Source: Leucobacter edaphi
GTDB lineage: Bacteria > Actinomycetota > Actinomycetes > Actinomycetales > Microbacteriaceae
DNA: 64,000 nt
Direction of reading: 5' to 3'
NCBI RefSeq assembly: GCF_016522535.1
Contig: NZ_JAEHOI010000009.1
Coordinates: 143,630 to 207,629 of the forward strand
Part shown: piece by piece, positions 1-8,766 of the stretch
How positions within the stretch are numbered: the first letter of the stretch is position 1
Layout: every line of letters starts with the position of its first letter
Translations under genes and position numbers: made by a program
The notes under the pieces: model-generated
What the model saw: the letters and a program-made list of their open reading frames with translations, nothing else
Databases searched by the model: none
What the model was told of the DNA's origin: nothing

Positions 1-915
1 GCCGGAGACGAGCGGGACACCGCCGTGCTCCTGACGCTGCGCACGCAGGGCGCCGAGACGGGGATCACGGTCACCGAGACCGGCTTCGACGCGCTTCCCG
101 GCGCGGCAGATCGGGCCGCGGCCTCGCAGGAGGGCTGGTCGGTGCTGCTCCGCGACCTCACCGCCGCGATCACCGCGGCGGACGAGGCGGGAGCCTTCAC
201 CGCGGACGGGGTCGCCGCCTACCTGGCGCGCCGCGAGTCGGCGGAGGCCGCGGAGTCCGCGGAGCTCTCCAGCGCCGAGGGCGCCGGGTCCGCGGGTCCC
301 GAAGCGCAGGACACGGCCGATGCGCCTGGCGCGGACGACGCGGAAGGGCCCTCAGCGGATGAGCCGGTGCAGGAGCCGGGGAGCGGCGGGGACGCGCGCG
401 AGGACGCGGAGCCCGAGGGCGCCGAAGCGGGCTCCGGATCAGCGGCGGCCTCCGAGGCGGACTCGGACGACGCCAAGGGCGAAACCCCCGATCCTGCGCA
501 GGATCTCGGGTCGGAAGCAGCCGCGGGCGGGGAATCCGCCACCGACACGGGTGCCGACGCGGACGAAGACACCGACCCCGCAGCGGGTGCCGACGCTGAT
601 GCGGCCGATGCCCACGCAGAACTCAGCTCCGGTGCGGAAGCCAGCACGGACGACGAAGCCAGCACCGACGAGGAAACCAGCGCCGGTGCGGAAACCAGCG
701 CCGGTGAGGAAACCAGCGCCGGTGAGGAAGCCGACTCGGTTGACGAGCCCGCGGCCGCGGAGGACGGGCACGCGGCGGATCCTGCCGCGGACAGCGGGAG
801 CTCAGCTCCGGACGCGGCACGGGATTCCGAGGACGAGAACGCGGATCCCGACTTTGAATCACTGATCAGAGGCGACTTCGTGAAGAAGCCGCGCAAGAAG
901 CGGAAGAAGCGCTAA
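1..915 (+). CDS. SRPBCC/AHSA1-like protein with long acidic tail, 5' partial
   Basis: The reading frame is open from the first base, so the gene begins upstream. The first 75 or so visible residues look like the C-terminal half of an SRPBCC (AHSA1/START-like) domain: a strand reading TVTETGF, then a helix with GWSVLLRDL. After that comes about 190 residues of acidic Ala/Glu/Asp/Ser sequence with short direct repeats of the type ETSAGEE near bases 655-735. The protein ends in a very basic KKPRKKRKKR tail. The folded-domain call rests on this short motif pattern and is moderate. The acidic tail and basic terminus are seen directly and suggest a disordered, possibly nucleic-acid- or partner-binding extension. 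The gene converges on purD across a strong terminator. Confidence 0.55.
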   Translation, partial: AGDERDTAVLLTLRTQGAETGITVTETGFDALPGAADRAAASQEGWSVLLRDLTAAITAADEAGAFTADGVAAYLARRESAEAAESAELSSAEGAGSAGPEAQDTADAPGADDAEGPSADEPVQEPGSGGDAREDAEPEGAEAGSGSAAASEADSDDAKGETPDPAQDLGSEAAAGGESATDTGADADEDTDPAAGADADAADAHAELSSGAEASTDDEASTDEETSAGAETSAGEETSAGEEADSVDEPAAAEDGHAADPAADSGSSAPDAARDSEDENADPDFESLIRGDFVKKPRKKRKKR

Positions 916-930
916 GTACTCAGCGCCCGC

Positions 931-976
931 GTTCGGCCCCGCTGCATCCCGGTGACGGTGCGCAGCGGGGCCGAAC
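931..976. terminator. Bidirectional hairpin terminator
   Basis: Perfect 15-bp stem: 931-945 pairs with 962-976, with a 16-nt loop. It lies between the convergent ends of the SRPBCC-like gene and purD and could serve both. No clear U-tract follows. Confidence 0.75.
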
Positions 977-1055
977 CGCGTGAGCCCGGGGCGGACGCGA
1001 TCCGTGCGCGCCCGCGCGCCCCGCGGAGACTCCTGCTGCAGGGACGGCGCCGCGG

Positions 1056-2309
1056 CTAGGCGACGCGCGCCGCGATGTCGGACCGGTGCTGGCCGCCCTC
1101 GAGCTCGATGCGATCGACCGCCTGGTAGGCGCGATCGCGCGCCTCGGCGAAGGTCGCGCCACGCGCGACGACGCCGAGCACGCGGCCGCCCGTCGCGATC
1201 CAGCCGCCGTCGGCGTCGCGAGCGGTCGCGGCGTGCACCAGATGCACGCCGGGAACCTCCGCGGCCTCGTCGAGCCCGGTGAGCGGGCGACCCGCGACGA
1301 CCTCGCCGGGGTACCCCTCGCTCGCGACCACCACGATCACCGCGGGCTCCTCCGAGAACGAGGGCGCTGGCAGGCCCGCGAGCTCGCCGCGCGCTGCCGC
1401 GAGGAGATACTGGCTGAGCGGGGATTCCATACGAGCGAGCACGACCTGGGTCTCAGGGTCGCCGAAACGTGCGTTGAACTCGATCACGCGCACGCCCGCG
1501 GTGGTCACGATGAGGCCGCAGTAGAGGAGACCGACGAACGGCGTCCCCTCGGCCTCGAGCTGGCGCACGGTCGGAAGGGCTACGGTGCGGGCGATCTCCT
1601 CCACGAAGTCATCGGCGACCCAGGGCAGGGGAGAGTAGGCGCCCATGCCGCCCGTGTTGGGGCCCTCGTCGCCGTCGAAGATGCGCTTGTAGTCCTGGGC
1701 GGGGCTGAGGGGGAGCACGTCGTGGCCGTCGGCGAAGAAGAAGAGCGAGACCTCCTGCCCGTCGAGGAACTCCTCGACGAGCACCTCGCCGTGGGGCGCC
1801 CAGGTGGCGACGTGATCGAGCGCTGCGGCGCGATCCGAGGTCACGAGCACGCCCTTGCCCGCGGCGAGGCCGTCGGCCTTCACCACGTAGGGAGCGCCGA
1901 ACTCATCCAGCACGGGGCCGGCCGCGTCGACCGACGCCACCCGAACGGCGCGGCCCGTGGGCACGCCGGCCTCGTCCATGATCCGCTTCGCGAACGCCTT
2001 CGAGCCCTCGAGCTCTGCGGCGGCAGCGTCAGGACCGAAGACCGGCACGCCTGCAGCGCGGAGCGGATCGGCGACGCCCGCCACGAGGGGCGCCTCCGGC
2101 CCGATCACGACGAGATCGAAGCCGCGCTCGGCGACGAAGGCCGAGACGGCGGCGGGATCGGTATAGGCCAGTGCGGGGGTCTCCACGCCGCTCGCGGCGA
2201 TTCCGGCGTTTCCGGGCGCGCACACGACCTCGTGGTCGGCGGACTCCGCGAGGAGAGCGAGGACGATGGCGTGTTCGCGGGCACCCGGCCCCAGGACGAG
2301 GATCTTCAC
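1056..2309 (-). CDS. purD: Phosphoribosylamine-glycine ligase
   Basis: PurD (GAR synthetase) joins phosphoribosylamine and glycine using ATP, the second step of de novo purine synthesis, in the cytosol. The 417-residue product starts [14 protein letters not shown], the typical N-terminal nucleotide-binding-like domain. It has the ATP-grasp core ([12 protein letters not shown], near residues 140-155) and the metal-binding segment [14 protein letters not shown]. Length fits the family. The frame continues upstream without a stop, but GTG at 2307-2309 is the right start: it opens the conserved N terminus, and a TAGGCT -10 hexamer at 2317-2322 sits 7 nt before it, implying a leaderless mRNA. purF and purM lie 4-5 kb away. 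Confidence 0.96.
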   Translation of the reverse strand: MKILVLGPGAREHAIVLALLAESADHEVVCAPGNAGIAASGVETPALAYTDPAAVSAFVAERGFDLVVIGPEAPLVAGVADPLRAAGVPVFGPDAAAAELEGSKAFAKRIMDEAGVPTGRAVRVASVDAAGPVLDEFGAPYVVKADGLAAGKGVLVTSDRAAALDHVATWAPHGEVLVEEFLDGQEVSLFFFADGHDVLPLSPAQDYKRIFDGDEGPNTGGMGAYSPLPWVADDFVEEIARTVALPTVRQLEAEGTPFVGLLYCGLIVTTAGVRVIEFNARFGDPETQVVLARMESPLSQYLLAAARGELAGLPAPSFSEEPAVIVVVASEGYPGEVVAGRPLTGLDEAAEVPGVHLVHAATARDADGGWIATGGRVLGVVARGATFAEARDRAYQAVDRIELEGGQHRSDIAARVA

Positions 2310-2437
2310 GGCGTCAAGCCTAGTCGGAGCGCGAAACCGAGGGGAACGGGGGCCGGGGGTCCCGCGCGCGGCGGGCTCCGTCCGAGGGGGCGCCGTCCAC
2401 GGGCCCGCCGGGGACAGCGGGCCCGTACAGTGGGGAT

Positions 2438-2806
2438 ATGGCACGGCGGAAGATCTCACACGAAGCGGGCATGGCCGCCCTCGATCGCGCGCTCGCGGAG
2501 GAGACGCCGCCACGGCCCGTGCTCGCGACCGCGGTGCGCTACCTCCTCGAGGAACTCGCGGCCATCGCCCCGGGCAACTCGGTCGAGGTGCGCGTGCCGC
2601 CGTTCGGCGCGGTGCAGTGCGTCGCCGGGCCCCGGCACACGCGCGGCACGCCACCGAACGTGGTGGAACTGGATCCGGCGACGTGGATCGCGCTCGCGAC
2701 GGGCCGGGAGGACTGGGACTCGGCGGTGGCCGACGCCAGGGTCATCGCCTCGGGGTCGCGCGCCGACCTCATTGCCATCCTGCCACTGGTGCGTCGAACG
2801 GGCTGA
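2438..2806 (+). CDS. Sterol-carrier-like (SCP2-type) family protein
   Basis: A 122-residue protein resembling the small actinobacterial sterol carrier family found near purine genes. It begins [19 protein letters not shown] and contains a conserved-looking core, [14 protein letters not shown] followed by [18 protein letters not shown]. The family shares the SCP2 fold and is presumed to bind a hydrophobic ligand; the physiological ligand is unknown. ATG 2438 is supported by TACAGT at 2426-2431 exactly 6 nt upstream, so the mRNA is probably leaderless. It is divergent from purD, with 128 bp between the start codons. Confidence 0.8.
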   Translation: MARRKISHEAGMAALDRALAEETPPRPVLATAVRYLLEELAAIAPGNSVEVRVPPFGAVQCVAGPRHTRGTPPNVVELDPATWIALATGREDWDSAVADARVIASGSRADLIAILPLVRRTG

Positions 2807-2862
2807 TCGCGGCGAATTCCTCAGTGGTCGGACTCGCAGCCGGAGCCTGAGAGAATAGAACC

Positions 2863-3243
2863 ATGACTATGCCCGAAGCCGGCGGAGAGAAAGATGCCGG
2901 TGCAGTGAATGAAGACGCGGTCCAGGTCCCGGAGACGCAGCAAGACGAGCATCAGCCGACCGTCACCTCTGTGGAGCGCGAGGTCACGGTTGTGCGCTCG
3001 GTGCGCTACGGCCGGATCCTCATCGTGGGCGCAGTCCTCGGCGCGCTGATCGCGATCGTCGCGAGCCTGCTCTTCCCCGTTCTTGAGGGCGCTGAATACA
3101 CCCTCGGCGAGGTGGCCGGCTTCATGGCGCTGATCGGTGCTGCAATCGGACTCGGTCTCGCCGGGCTCTTCGCGTTGATCCTGTCGATCGGCGCCCGCAA
3201 GCGTCGGGGCAGTGCCGTTGCCGTCCAGTCCGACGTGCAATAA
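2863..3243 (+). CDS. Small two-helix membrane protein, unknown function
   Basis: 126 residues. The hydrophilic N terminus (about 45 residues, Glu/Val-rich) is followed by two hydrophobic helices at roughly residues 48-68 (ILIVGAVLGALIAIVASLLF) and 85-110, then a short basic/polar tail. I do not recognise a catalytic motif. Similar small membrane proteins of unknown role occur beside purine genes in Microbacteriaceae (inference from memory of gene order). GAGAAT at 2851-2856 lies 6 nt before ATG 2863, a weak -10 that again suggests a leaderless transcript. tatA follows after 33 bp. Confidence 0.7.
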   Translation: MTMPEAGGEKDAGAVNEDAVQVPETQQDEHQPTVTSVEREVTVVRSVRYGRILIVGAVLGALIAIVASLLFPVLEGAEYTLGEVAGFMALIGAAIGLGLAGLFALILSIGARKRRGSAVAVQSDVQ

Positions 3244-3276
3244 TCACCACATCACGGTAAAGAATCGGGGATCCTC

Positions 3277-3540
3277 ATGCTGGGCAATCTTTCGGGTGTG
3301 CACCTCATCGCCATTCTGGCGGTCGTCCTTCTGCTCTTTGGTGCGCCGAAACTTCCCGCGCTCGCGAAGAGCATCGGGCAGTCGATGAAGATCCTGAAGA
3401 AGGAGGTCGGCCCCGACGCCGATGCTCCCGAGACCACCGCGGCTGCGCCCGCGCCCGCTCCCGCAGCGCCTGCCAGCACGCCCGCTCAGGCTGTGGCGAC
3501 GGAGCAGTCGCCCGCCGCAAAGCCGACCGACGCGGCCTAG
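3277..3540 (+). CDS. tatA: Twin-arginine translocase TatA/E subunit, copy 1
   Basis: TatA forms the protein-conducting element of the twin-arginine export pathway in the plasma membrane. The 87-residue product has a short periplasmic N terminus, one transmembrane helix (HLIAILAVVLLLFGAPKLP), the FGAPKLP hinge, an amphipathic helix (LAKSIGQSMKILKKEV) and an Ala/Pro-rich tail. It is followed 33 bp downstream by a second, very similar tatA. The absence of TatC or TatB nearby is usual, since tatC is often elsewhere in actinobacteria. Confidence 0.9.
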   Translation: MLGNLSGVHLIAILAVVLLLFGAPKLPALAKSIGQSMKILKKEVGPDADAPETTAAAPAPAPAAPASTPAQAVATEQSPAAKPTDAA

Positions 3541-3573
3541 CCCGCATCGGCCGAGAACCGGAGTACATCCTCA

Positions 3574-3906
3574 ATGATCGGAAATCTGAGCGGTCCCACG
3601 CTCATCGTCATCCTGTTCATCGTGCTGCTGCTTTTCGGTGCGCCGAAGCTTCCCGGCCTCGCGAAGAGCCTGGGGCAGTCGATGAAGATCCTGAAGAAGG
3701 AGGTGCGCGGGGACGATTCGGAGAAGCCCGAAGCGCCCGCGGCCCCCGAGCAGCCAGCGACTCCCGCGGCTCCCGCACCCGCGGCGCCCGAGGCACCGGC
3801 TCCGCCCGCGCCGCCGGCTCCGCCCGTGCCCCCGGCCCCTGAGGCGCCGAAGCCCTCGCCCGAGGATCCCACCGATCCCGGTTCCGGTCCGCAGCCGAAG
3901 GCCTGA
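3574..3906 (+). CDS. tatA: Twin-arginine translocase TatA/E subunit, copy 2
   Basis: 110 residues, sharing with copy 1 the opening (M-[LI]-GNLSG), the hydrophobic helix, FGAPKLP and a nearly identical amphipathic helix (LAKSLGQSMKILKKEV). The tail is longer and richer in Pro/Ala. The two genes are a tandem duplication. They may form mixed pores, or one may act as a TatE-like variant; sequence alone cannot decide. A strong terminator follows. Confidence 0.88.
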   Translation: MIGNLSGPTLIVILFIVLLLFGAPKLPGLAKSLGQSMKILKKEVRGDDSEKPEAPAAPEQPATPAAPAPAAPEAPAPPAPPAPPVPPAPEAPKPSPEDPTDPGSGPQPKA

Positions 3907-3921
3907 GCGAGGCCCGCTCTT

Positions 3922-3963
3922 CGACGTTGCCCCCGTCCGCGCAAGCGGCCGGGGGCAACGTCG
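3922..3963. terminator. Bidirectional hairpin terminator
   Basis: Perfect 14-bp stem (3922-3935 with 3950-3963). The loop itself folds as CCGC-GCAA-GCGG, giving a GNRA tetraloop. It lies between the convergent ends of tatA copy 2 and the LuxR-type gene. Confidence 0.8.
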
Positions 3964-3966
3964 TGT

Positions 3967-5442
3967 TCAGGTCTCGTAGAACCCGGCTCGCTCGAGGAGG
4001 AGCACCGCCTCTTCTCGCGTGTTCACGTTGAGCTTCTTGAACACCGCGAGCGCCTGGGACTTCACCGTGCTGAGCGCAACGTGCTCGGCGTCCGCGATCT
4101 CCGGGTAGCTGCGAGGGGAACGGAGCAGCCCGGCGATCACCTGCTCTCTCGCCGAGAGCCTCGGGAGCTTCACCGTGGGCCCCTGCGACGCGAGCTCCTG
4201 GTCAAGGAGTTGCTGCACCGCAGCGAGCCGCTCACCCAACACGGGGTTCCGCACCTCGACGAAGTCGCGCAGAGCGGCCATCTCGTTCGGCGGGATCAGG
4301 AAGAATGTCGCGGCCGCCCCGGTGGGCCTGAGAAGCTGCATCGTGTCCTCGATGTCGTTCATCGCGGTGGCCTCGTGTCCGAGGCGCATGTTCGCGATTG
4401 CGCGACGCGCGAGGACGCCGGGGAGCGTCCACTGGCTGTGCTTGGTGCGGATCTTCGCGCAGCTCGTCGTCGCGACAAGGACCCCGCGGTAATCGCCGAG
4501 CTGCAGCCGCGCGGAGGCGCGGACTACTCCGGGGCAGAGCACGTGCGAGCCGGGGGACTCAATCGCGGAGATATGCTTCAGGGCGTGCAGCGGTTCGCCC
4601 CGGGCGATCAGGATCTCGGCCTCGAGACAGCGGGCCGCATAGTGCAGGATTCCCGGCTTTCCGCGGTCGTCTGACACACGGGTGACGCGGCCCGCGAGCG
4701 CGAGCGCGGCCGAAAGATCCCCGGTCAGGAGCGAAACGGCCGATTCTGCGAGCTGTGCGAAGAGGAGCGCTCGCGGATCGGAAACCACGAGATCGTGCAG
4801 CAGCGGGACGGTGCCGCTGATGCGCTCGACGTCCAGGGAAGAAGCCCCGACGACGAGGTTGGCGATGACGCACATGAAATCCGCCTCCTCGTCCGAAATG
4901 GCGAGCCCCGGCTGGCGTGCGGTCGTGGCGGGGACGCTTTCCTGGCTCCGGGATTCGTCGTGCTCGATCGCGACCGCGTGCGCGGCGTCGAGATAGCCCT
5001 CGGCCGCCTCGATGTCGCCCTCGAACGCGCGGGATGTTGCGGCGATACCGAGGACGCGGTACCACCAGCGAGGATCGGCGACCTCGTCGATGATCGACAG
5101 GATTCGGTCGATGCGCCGGTGCAGCCCGACCGTGGTCCCTGCGGTGAGGTAGGTTTCCGCGAGCGCGCACTCGAGCGCGAGGAAGGTGGTGGGCGCGGCA
5201 TCGAGATCGCGCACGTCGGAGCCTGCGGCGACGACGGCGTCGGCGAGTTCGACGGCCCCGGTGAGGTCGTCCGTGCGGAGGCGGGCGAGGATCATTCCGG
5301 CGGTGATGATCCGGCGCTCCTCGTGTTCGAAGTCGCGGAGCATCACTGGCCGGGCGCCGCGCAGGAGTTCGAGCTGCCGGAGGCTGGGGAAGATGCCCCC
5401 CTGCAGTGTCGACTCAATGAGCGCTTGGGCCGCGGTCAACAA
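3967..5442 (-). CDS. LuxR-family transcriptional regulator with TPR-like sensor region
   Basis: 491 residues. The last 65 form a LuxR/GerE helix-turn-helix (LSAREQVIAGLLRS, then AEHVALSTVKSQALAVFKKL). The preceding 420 or so residues are Ala/Leu-rich helical repeats resembling the TPR-like region of MalT/LAL regulators, but no NTP-binding P-loop domain is present. The start is TTG at 5442: an in-frame TAG lies a few codons upstream, and GGAG sits 6 nt before the TTG. Its target and signal are unknown. It stands alone next to a 615-bp intergenic region. Confidence 0.8.
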   Translation of the reverse strand: MLTAAQALIESTLQGGIFPSLRQLELLRGARPVMLRDFEHEERRIITAGMILARLRTDDLTGAVELADAVVAAGSDVRDLDAAPTTFLALECALAETYLTAGTTVGLHRRIDRILSIIDEVADPRWWYRVLGIAATSRAFEGDIEAAEGYLDAAHAVAIEHDESRSQESVPATTARQPGLAISDEEADFMCVIANLVVGASSLDVERISGTVPLLHDLVVSDPRALLFAQLAESAVSLLTGDLSAALALAGRVTRVSDDRGKPGILHYAARCLEAEILIARGEPLHALKHISAIESPGSHVLCPGVVRASARLQLGDYRGVLVATTSCAKIRTKHSQWTLPGVLARRAIANMRLGHEATAMNDIEDTMQLLRPTGAAATFFLIPPNEMAALRDFVEVRNPVLGERLAAVQQLLDQELASQGPTVKLPRLSAREQVIAGLLRSPRSYPEIADAEHVALSTVKSQALAVFKKLNVNTREEAVLLLERAGFYET

Positions 5443-6057
5443 GGCGACTCCGAACTATTGAACGGCAGCACGCTTCCGACGCGCATTGTGGGTCCCCTTC
5501 CCAATCGGGCCGCTGAGCCCGGCGCGAGTCTTGGTCATCCCCATGACTTTGACTACAGGTGATTGTTTTGGACAATAATCCCAGGTGCGCAAACACGCAA
5601 TCCTCCACTCACCCTGAATGGCCTCCGAAAATGAGCCGCGGAAGGCGGCATCGGCGCACGAAAGACCGTGCGAAACCGCAGGAAAATGCGAATTTTGGAC
5701 GGTCGAGCATGCCCGGACGAAATCAAGGTGGAAATGGGTGTCCGCTGAGAATCGCGGTACGAAAACCGGGTGGAAAACGGGGCAGAGGGGAGCGCTCCAG
5801 GGGCCTCGTGATGGACCATGGTCCGGGCGGTGCTCCCACGAGCACTGCCCGCCACAGATACGGGGCGCGTCTCGTGCCCCGCGGTGGCGACGCGATCGCT
5901 GCGGCGCGAGTCTCAGCGGCCGGGTCGCGGCGTTGCGGGGGTCGCCTCACCCCCCCCCATTTGCAGCCGCTCCCTGAGCGGCTCGACGGCCCCCGCAACG
6001 CAGCGGGGCTCGGAGGGACCAACGCCCCTGCGGGCCCCGCGTTCCGGGAATCTCCGA
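5443..6057. other. 615-bp intergenic region with possible promoter and structured RNA
   Basis: No convincing gene. At 5549-5577, TTGACT-N17-ACAATA reads as a plausible plus-strand promoter with no recognisable gene behind it. 5824-5835 can pair with 5840-5851 (12 bp, one G-U). 5930-5941 pairs perfectly with 5990-6001 and encloses the hairpin 5965-5972/5976-5983 and a run of nine C (5950-5958). The right-hand structures are 50-130 bp past the purF stop and may be its terminator; the rest is unexplained. Confidence 0.5.
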
Positions 6058-7518
6058 TCAGCTCTCCTGCGTGGCCTCCACCCAGGCCAGGTACTCCTCG
6101 TCAACGTTGCCGGCGATGTACTCGCCAGTGAAGCAGCTCTCCTCGAGCTCCGTGACCTCGCTCTGGCCCGCGAGGATCGCGCGGTTCATGCCCTCGACGG
6201 TCTGGTAGACGAGATGATCGGCCCCGAGCTCGGCGGCGATGTCGGCGGCGCTGCGATCGTGCGCGATGAGCTCACCGCGCGACGGCATGTTGATGCCGTA
6301 GACGTGCGGGAAGACGACGGGCGGCGCGGCCGAGGCGAAGATCACGGACTTCGCGCCAGCGGTGCGGGCCATCTCGACGATCTCCCGAGAGGTCGTGCCG
6401 CGCACGATCGAATCGTCGACGATCAGGACGTTCTTCCCCTTGAACTCCACGCTCATCGCGTTGAGCTTCTGGCGCACGCTCTTCTTGCGCACCGACTGGC
6501 CCGGCATGATGAACGTGCGGCCGACGTAGCGGTTCTTGAAGAAGCCCTCGCGGTACTCGATACCGAGTTTCTGGGCGACCTGCATGGCGCTCGGCCGAGC
6601 CGAGTCCGGGATCGGCATGACGACGTCGATCTCAGCATCGGGAAGCTCCGCCATGATCTGCTCCGCGAGCACGTCGCCGAGGCGGAGGCGCGCGTCGTAG
6701 ACGGAGATGCCGCTGAGCACCGAGTCGGGACGGGCGAGGTAGATGTACTCGAACGCGCACGGCACGAGCTTCGGGTTCTTCGCGACCTGGCGTGACTCCA
6801 TCGAGCCGTCGGGGCGGATCAGGATCGCCTCACCCGGCTCGACGTCGCGGACGATCTCGTACCCGCCCGACTCGAGCACGAGCGACTCCGAGGCGACCAC
6901 CCAGTCGTCATTGCCCTCCGAGTTGGTGCGGCGGCCGAGGACGAGGGGGCGGATCCCGAACGGATCGCGGAAGGCGAGGAGGCCGTAGCCGGCGATGAGC
7001 GCGATCGCGGCGTAGGATCCCTCGACGCGCTCGTGGACGCGGGCGACCGCACCGAAGACCTGCTCCGCATCGAGCGAGAGCCCGGAGATCCCGGACTGCA
7101 GCTCGTTCGCGAGCACGTTGAGCAGGAGCTCAGTATCCGAGTGCGTATTCAGGTGGCGGCGATCGACGTTGTAGAGGTCGGCGGTGAGCTCGCGGGTGTT
7201 CGTCAGGTTGCCGTTGTGCACGAGGATGATGCCGTAGGGGGCGCCGACGTAGAACGGCTGCGCCTCTTCCTCTCGCGAGGCGTCGCCGCGGGTCGCGTAG
7301 CGGACGTGACCGAGGCCGACGTTGCCCGCGAGGGAGCGCATGTCGCGCGTGCGGTATGCCTCGCGGACCTGGCCTTTCGCCTTGACCATGTGGAAGAAGT
7401 CGCCGTCGAGCGTCGCGATTCCCGTGGAATCCTGGCCGCGGTGCTGGAGAAGCAGCAGGCTGTCGTAGATCTGCTGGTTCACGGGTTCTGACGAAACGAT
7501 ACCGACGATGCCGCACAT
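6058..7518 (-). CDS. purF: Amidophosphoribosyltransferase
   Basis: PurF makes phosphoribosylamine from PRPP and glutamine, the committed step of purine synthesis. The 486-residue product starts MCGIVGIV, so Cys2 becomes the N-terminal glutaminase nucleophile after Met removal; this fixes the start at ATG 7518 although the frame extends 16 codons upstream. Other landmarks are LQHRGQDSTG, HNGNLTN and the PRPP-binding loop VLIVDDSIVRGTTS. Of the four cysteines that bind the 4Fe-4S cluster in the B. subtilis enzyme, only equivalents of two are visible (in PCAFEYIY and ESCFTGEY), so the cluster is probably absent. It is divergent from purM instead of upstream of it in an operon. AGGGAG provides a distant Shine-Dalgarno. 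Confidence 0.97.
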   Translation of the reverse strand: MCGIVGIVSSEPVNQQIYDSLLLLQHRGQDSTGIATLDGDFFHMVKAKGQVREAYRTRDMRSLAGNVGLGHVRYATRGDASREEEAQPFYVGAPYGIILVHNGNLTNTRELTADLYNVDRRHLNTHSDTELLLNVLANELQSGISGLSLDAEQVFGAVARVHERVEGSYAAIALIAGYGLLAFRDPFGIRPLVLGRRTNSEGNDDWVVASESLVLESGGYEIVRDVEPGEAILIRPDGSMESRQVAKNPKLVPCAFEYIYLARPDSVLSGISVYDARLRLGDVLAEQIMAELPDAEIDVVMPIPDSARPSAMQVAQKLGIEYREGFFKNRYVGRTFIMPGQSVRKKSVRQKLNAMSVEFKGKNVLIVDDSIVRGTTSREIVEMARTAGAKSVIFASAAPPVVFPHVYGINMPSRGELIAHDRSAADIAAELGADHLVYQTVEGMNRAILAGQSEVTELEESCFTGEYIAGNVDEEYLAWVEATQES

Positions 7519-7633
7519 GCTGGTGGATCTGCTCCCTGGGGTTCGTGGAGCGTCGGGCAGACGCAACGTCTAGTGTCCCACATCGAACCCGGGTGGGAGC
7601 AGCGATTCCGCTGACGCAGGGTACGCTGGAGGG

Positions 7634-8743
7634 GTGAGCGAGAACGCGTCGATCTATGCCCAGTCCGGAGTCGACACCGAGGCGGGTGACCTCGCCGTCG
7701 AGTTGATGAAGTCGGCGGTGTCCCGCACCCACGGTCCCGAGGTGATCGGCGGCGTCGGCGGCTTCGCCGGAATGTTCGATGCGTCGGCCCTGACCGGGTA
7801 CAAGCGCCCGCTGCTCGCGAGCTCCACCGACGGCGTCGGAACCAAGGTCGCGATCGCCCAGGCGATCGACAAGCACGACACGATCGGGCAGGACCTCGTC
7901 GCGATGGTCGTCGACGACATCGTCGTGGTCGGCGCGAAGCCGCTGTTCATGACCGACTACATCGCGTGCGGCAAGGTCGTCCCGCAGCGGATCGCCGATA
8001 TCGTGCGCGGCATCGCCGAGGCGTGCGAGGCCACCGGCACCGCGCTCGTTGGCGGCGAGACCGCGGAGCACCCCGGACTCCTCGGCCCCGACGACTACGA
8101 CGTCGCGGGTGCCGCGACGGGCGTGGTCGAGGCGGATCGCATGCTCAGCCCTGACCTCGTGCGCGACGGCGACGTCGTGCTCGCGATGGCCGCCTCGGGT
8201 CTCCACTCCAACGGCTTCTCCCTGGTCCGCCACATTCTTGCCGAGCGCGGGATCGGCTACGGCGACCGCAGCGAGGAGCTTGGCGCGACCTACGGCGAGG
8301 CCCTGCTGACGCCGACAGCGCTCTACACCTCGCCGCTGCTCGCGGTGCTCGACGAGCCCTCGCTCGACGGCGCGATCCACGCGCTCAGCCACGTCACCGG
8401 CGGCGGGATCGCCGCGAACCTCGCCCGCGTACTCCCGCGGGGGGCGTGGATCGAGATCGAGCGCTCGTCCTGGTCGCCGCTCCCCGTCTTCCGTCATCTC
8501 GCGGAGCTGGGCGGGCACGAGCTCGGTTCGCTCGAGGGGGCCTGGAACCTCGGCATCGGCATGTTCGCGGTCGTTGAGGCTGCGCGCGCACCGCAGGTGG
8601 CCGCGGCCCTCACGGCGCAGGGTCTCGACACCTGGGTCGCCGGGCAGATTTCCACGTCAGAGCGCGATTTCAGCGGCTTTGAGCAGGGGGCGAAGGGTGT
8701 CGACGGCGGCGCGGTGCGCCTCGTGGGTTCCTACACCGCGTAA
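7634..8743 (+). CDS. purM: Phosphoribosylformylglycinamidine cyclo-ligase
   Basis: PurM (AIR synthetase) closes the imidazole ring of FGAM using ATP. The 369-residue product has the family landmarks SSTDGVGTKVAIA, DDIVVVGAKPLFMTDY, LVGGETAEHPG and HVTGGGIAANLARVLP. GTG 7634 is chosen because TACGCT at 7622-7627 lies 6 nt upstream (leaderless architecture). It diverges from purF across 115 bp, so both purine genes could share control from that interval. It converges closely on ispF (23 bp) without a clear terminator. Confidence 0.97.
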   Translation: MSENASIYAQSGVDTEAGDLAVELMKSAVSRTHGPEVIGGVGGFAGMFDASALTGYKRPLLASSTDGVGTKVAIAQAIDKHDTIGQDLVAMVVDDIVVVGAKPLFMTDYIACGKVVPQRIADIVRGIAEACEATGTALVGGETAEHPGLLGPDDYDVAGAATGVVEADRMLSPDLVRDGDVVLAMAASGLHSNGFSLVRHILAERGIGYGDRSEELGATYGEALLTPTALYTSPLLAVLDEPSLDGAIHALSHVTGGGIAANLARVLPRGAWIEIERSSWSPLPVFRHLAELGGHELGSLEGAWNLGIGMFAVVEAARAPQVAAALTAQGLDTWVAGQISTSERDFSGFEQGAKGVDGGAVRLVGSYTA

Positions 8744-8766
8744 CGCTTCGGGCGGAGAGCGCTGAG

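Noticed and set aside
1086..2858. 590-codon plus-strand frame over purD
   Set aside because: Antisense to a certain PurD; it also runs through the SCP2-like gene in another frame.
5559..6131. 190-codon plus-strand frame in the luxR-purF gap
   Set aside because: Arg/Gly/Pro-rich, no domain, overlaps the purF 3' end. The promoter-like sequence before it is reported separately.
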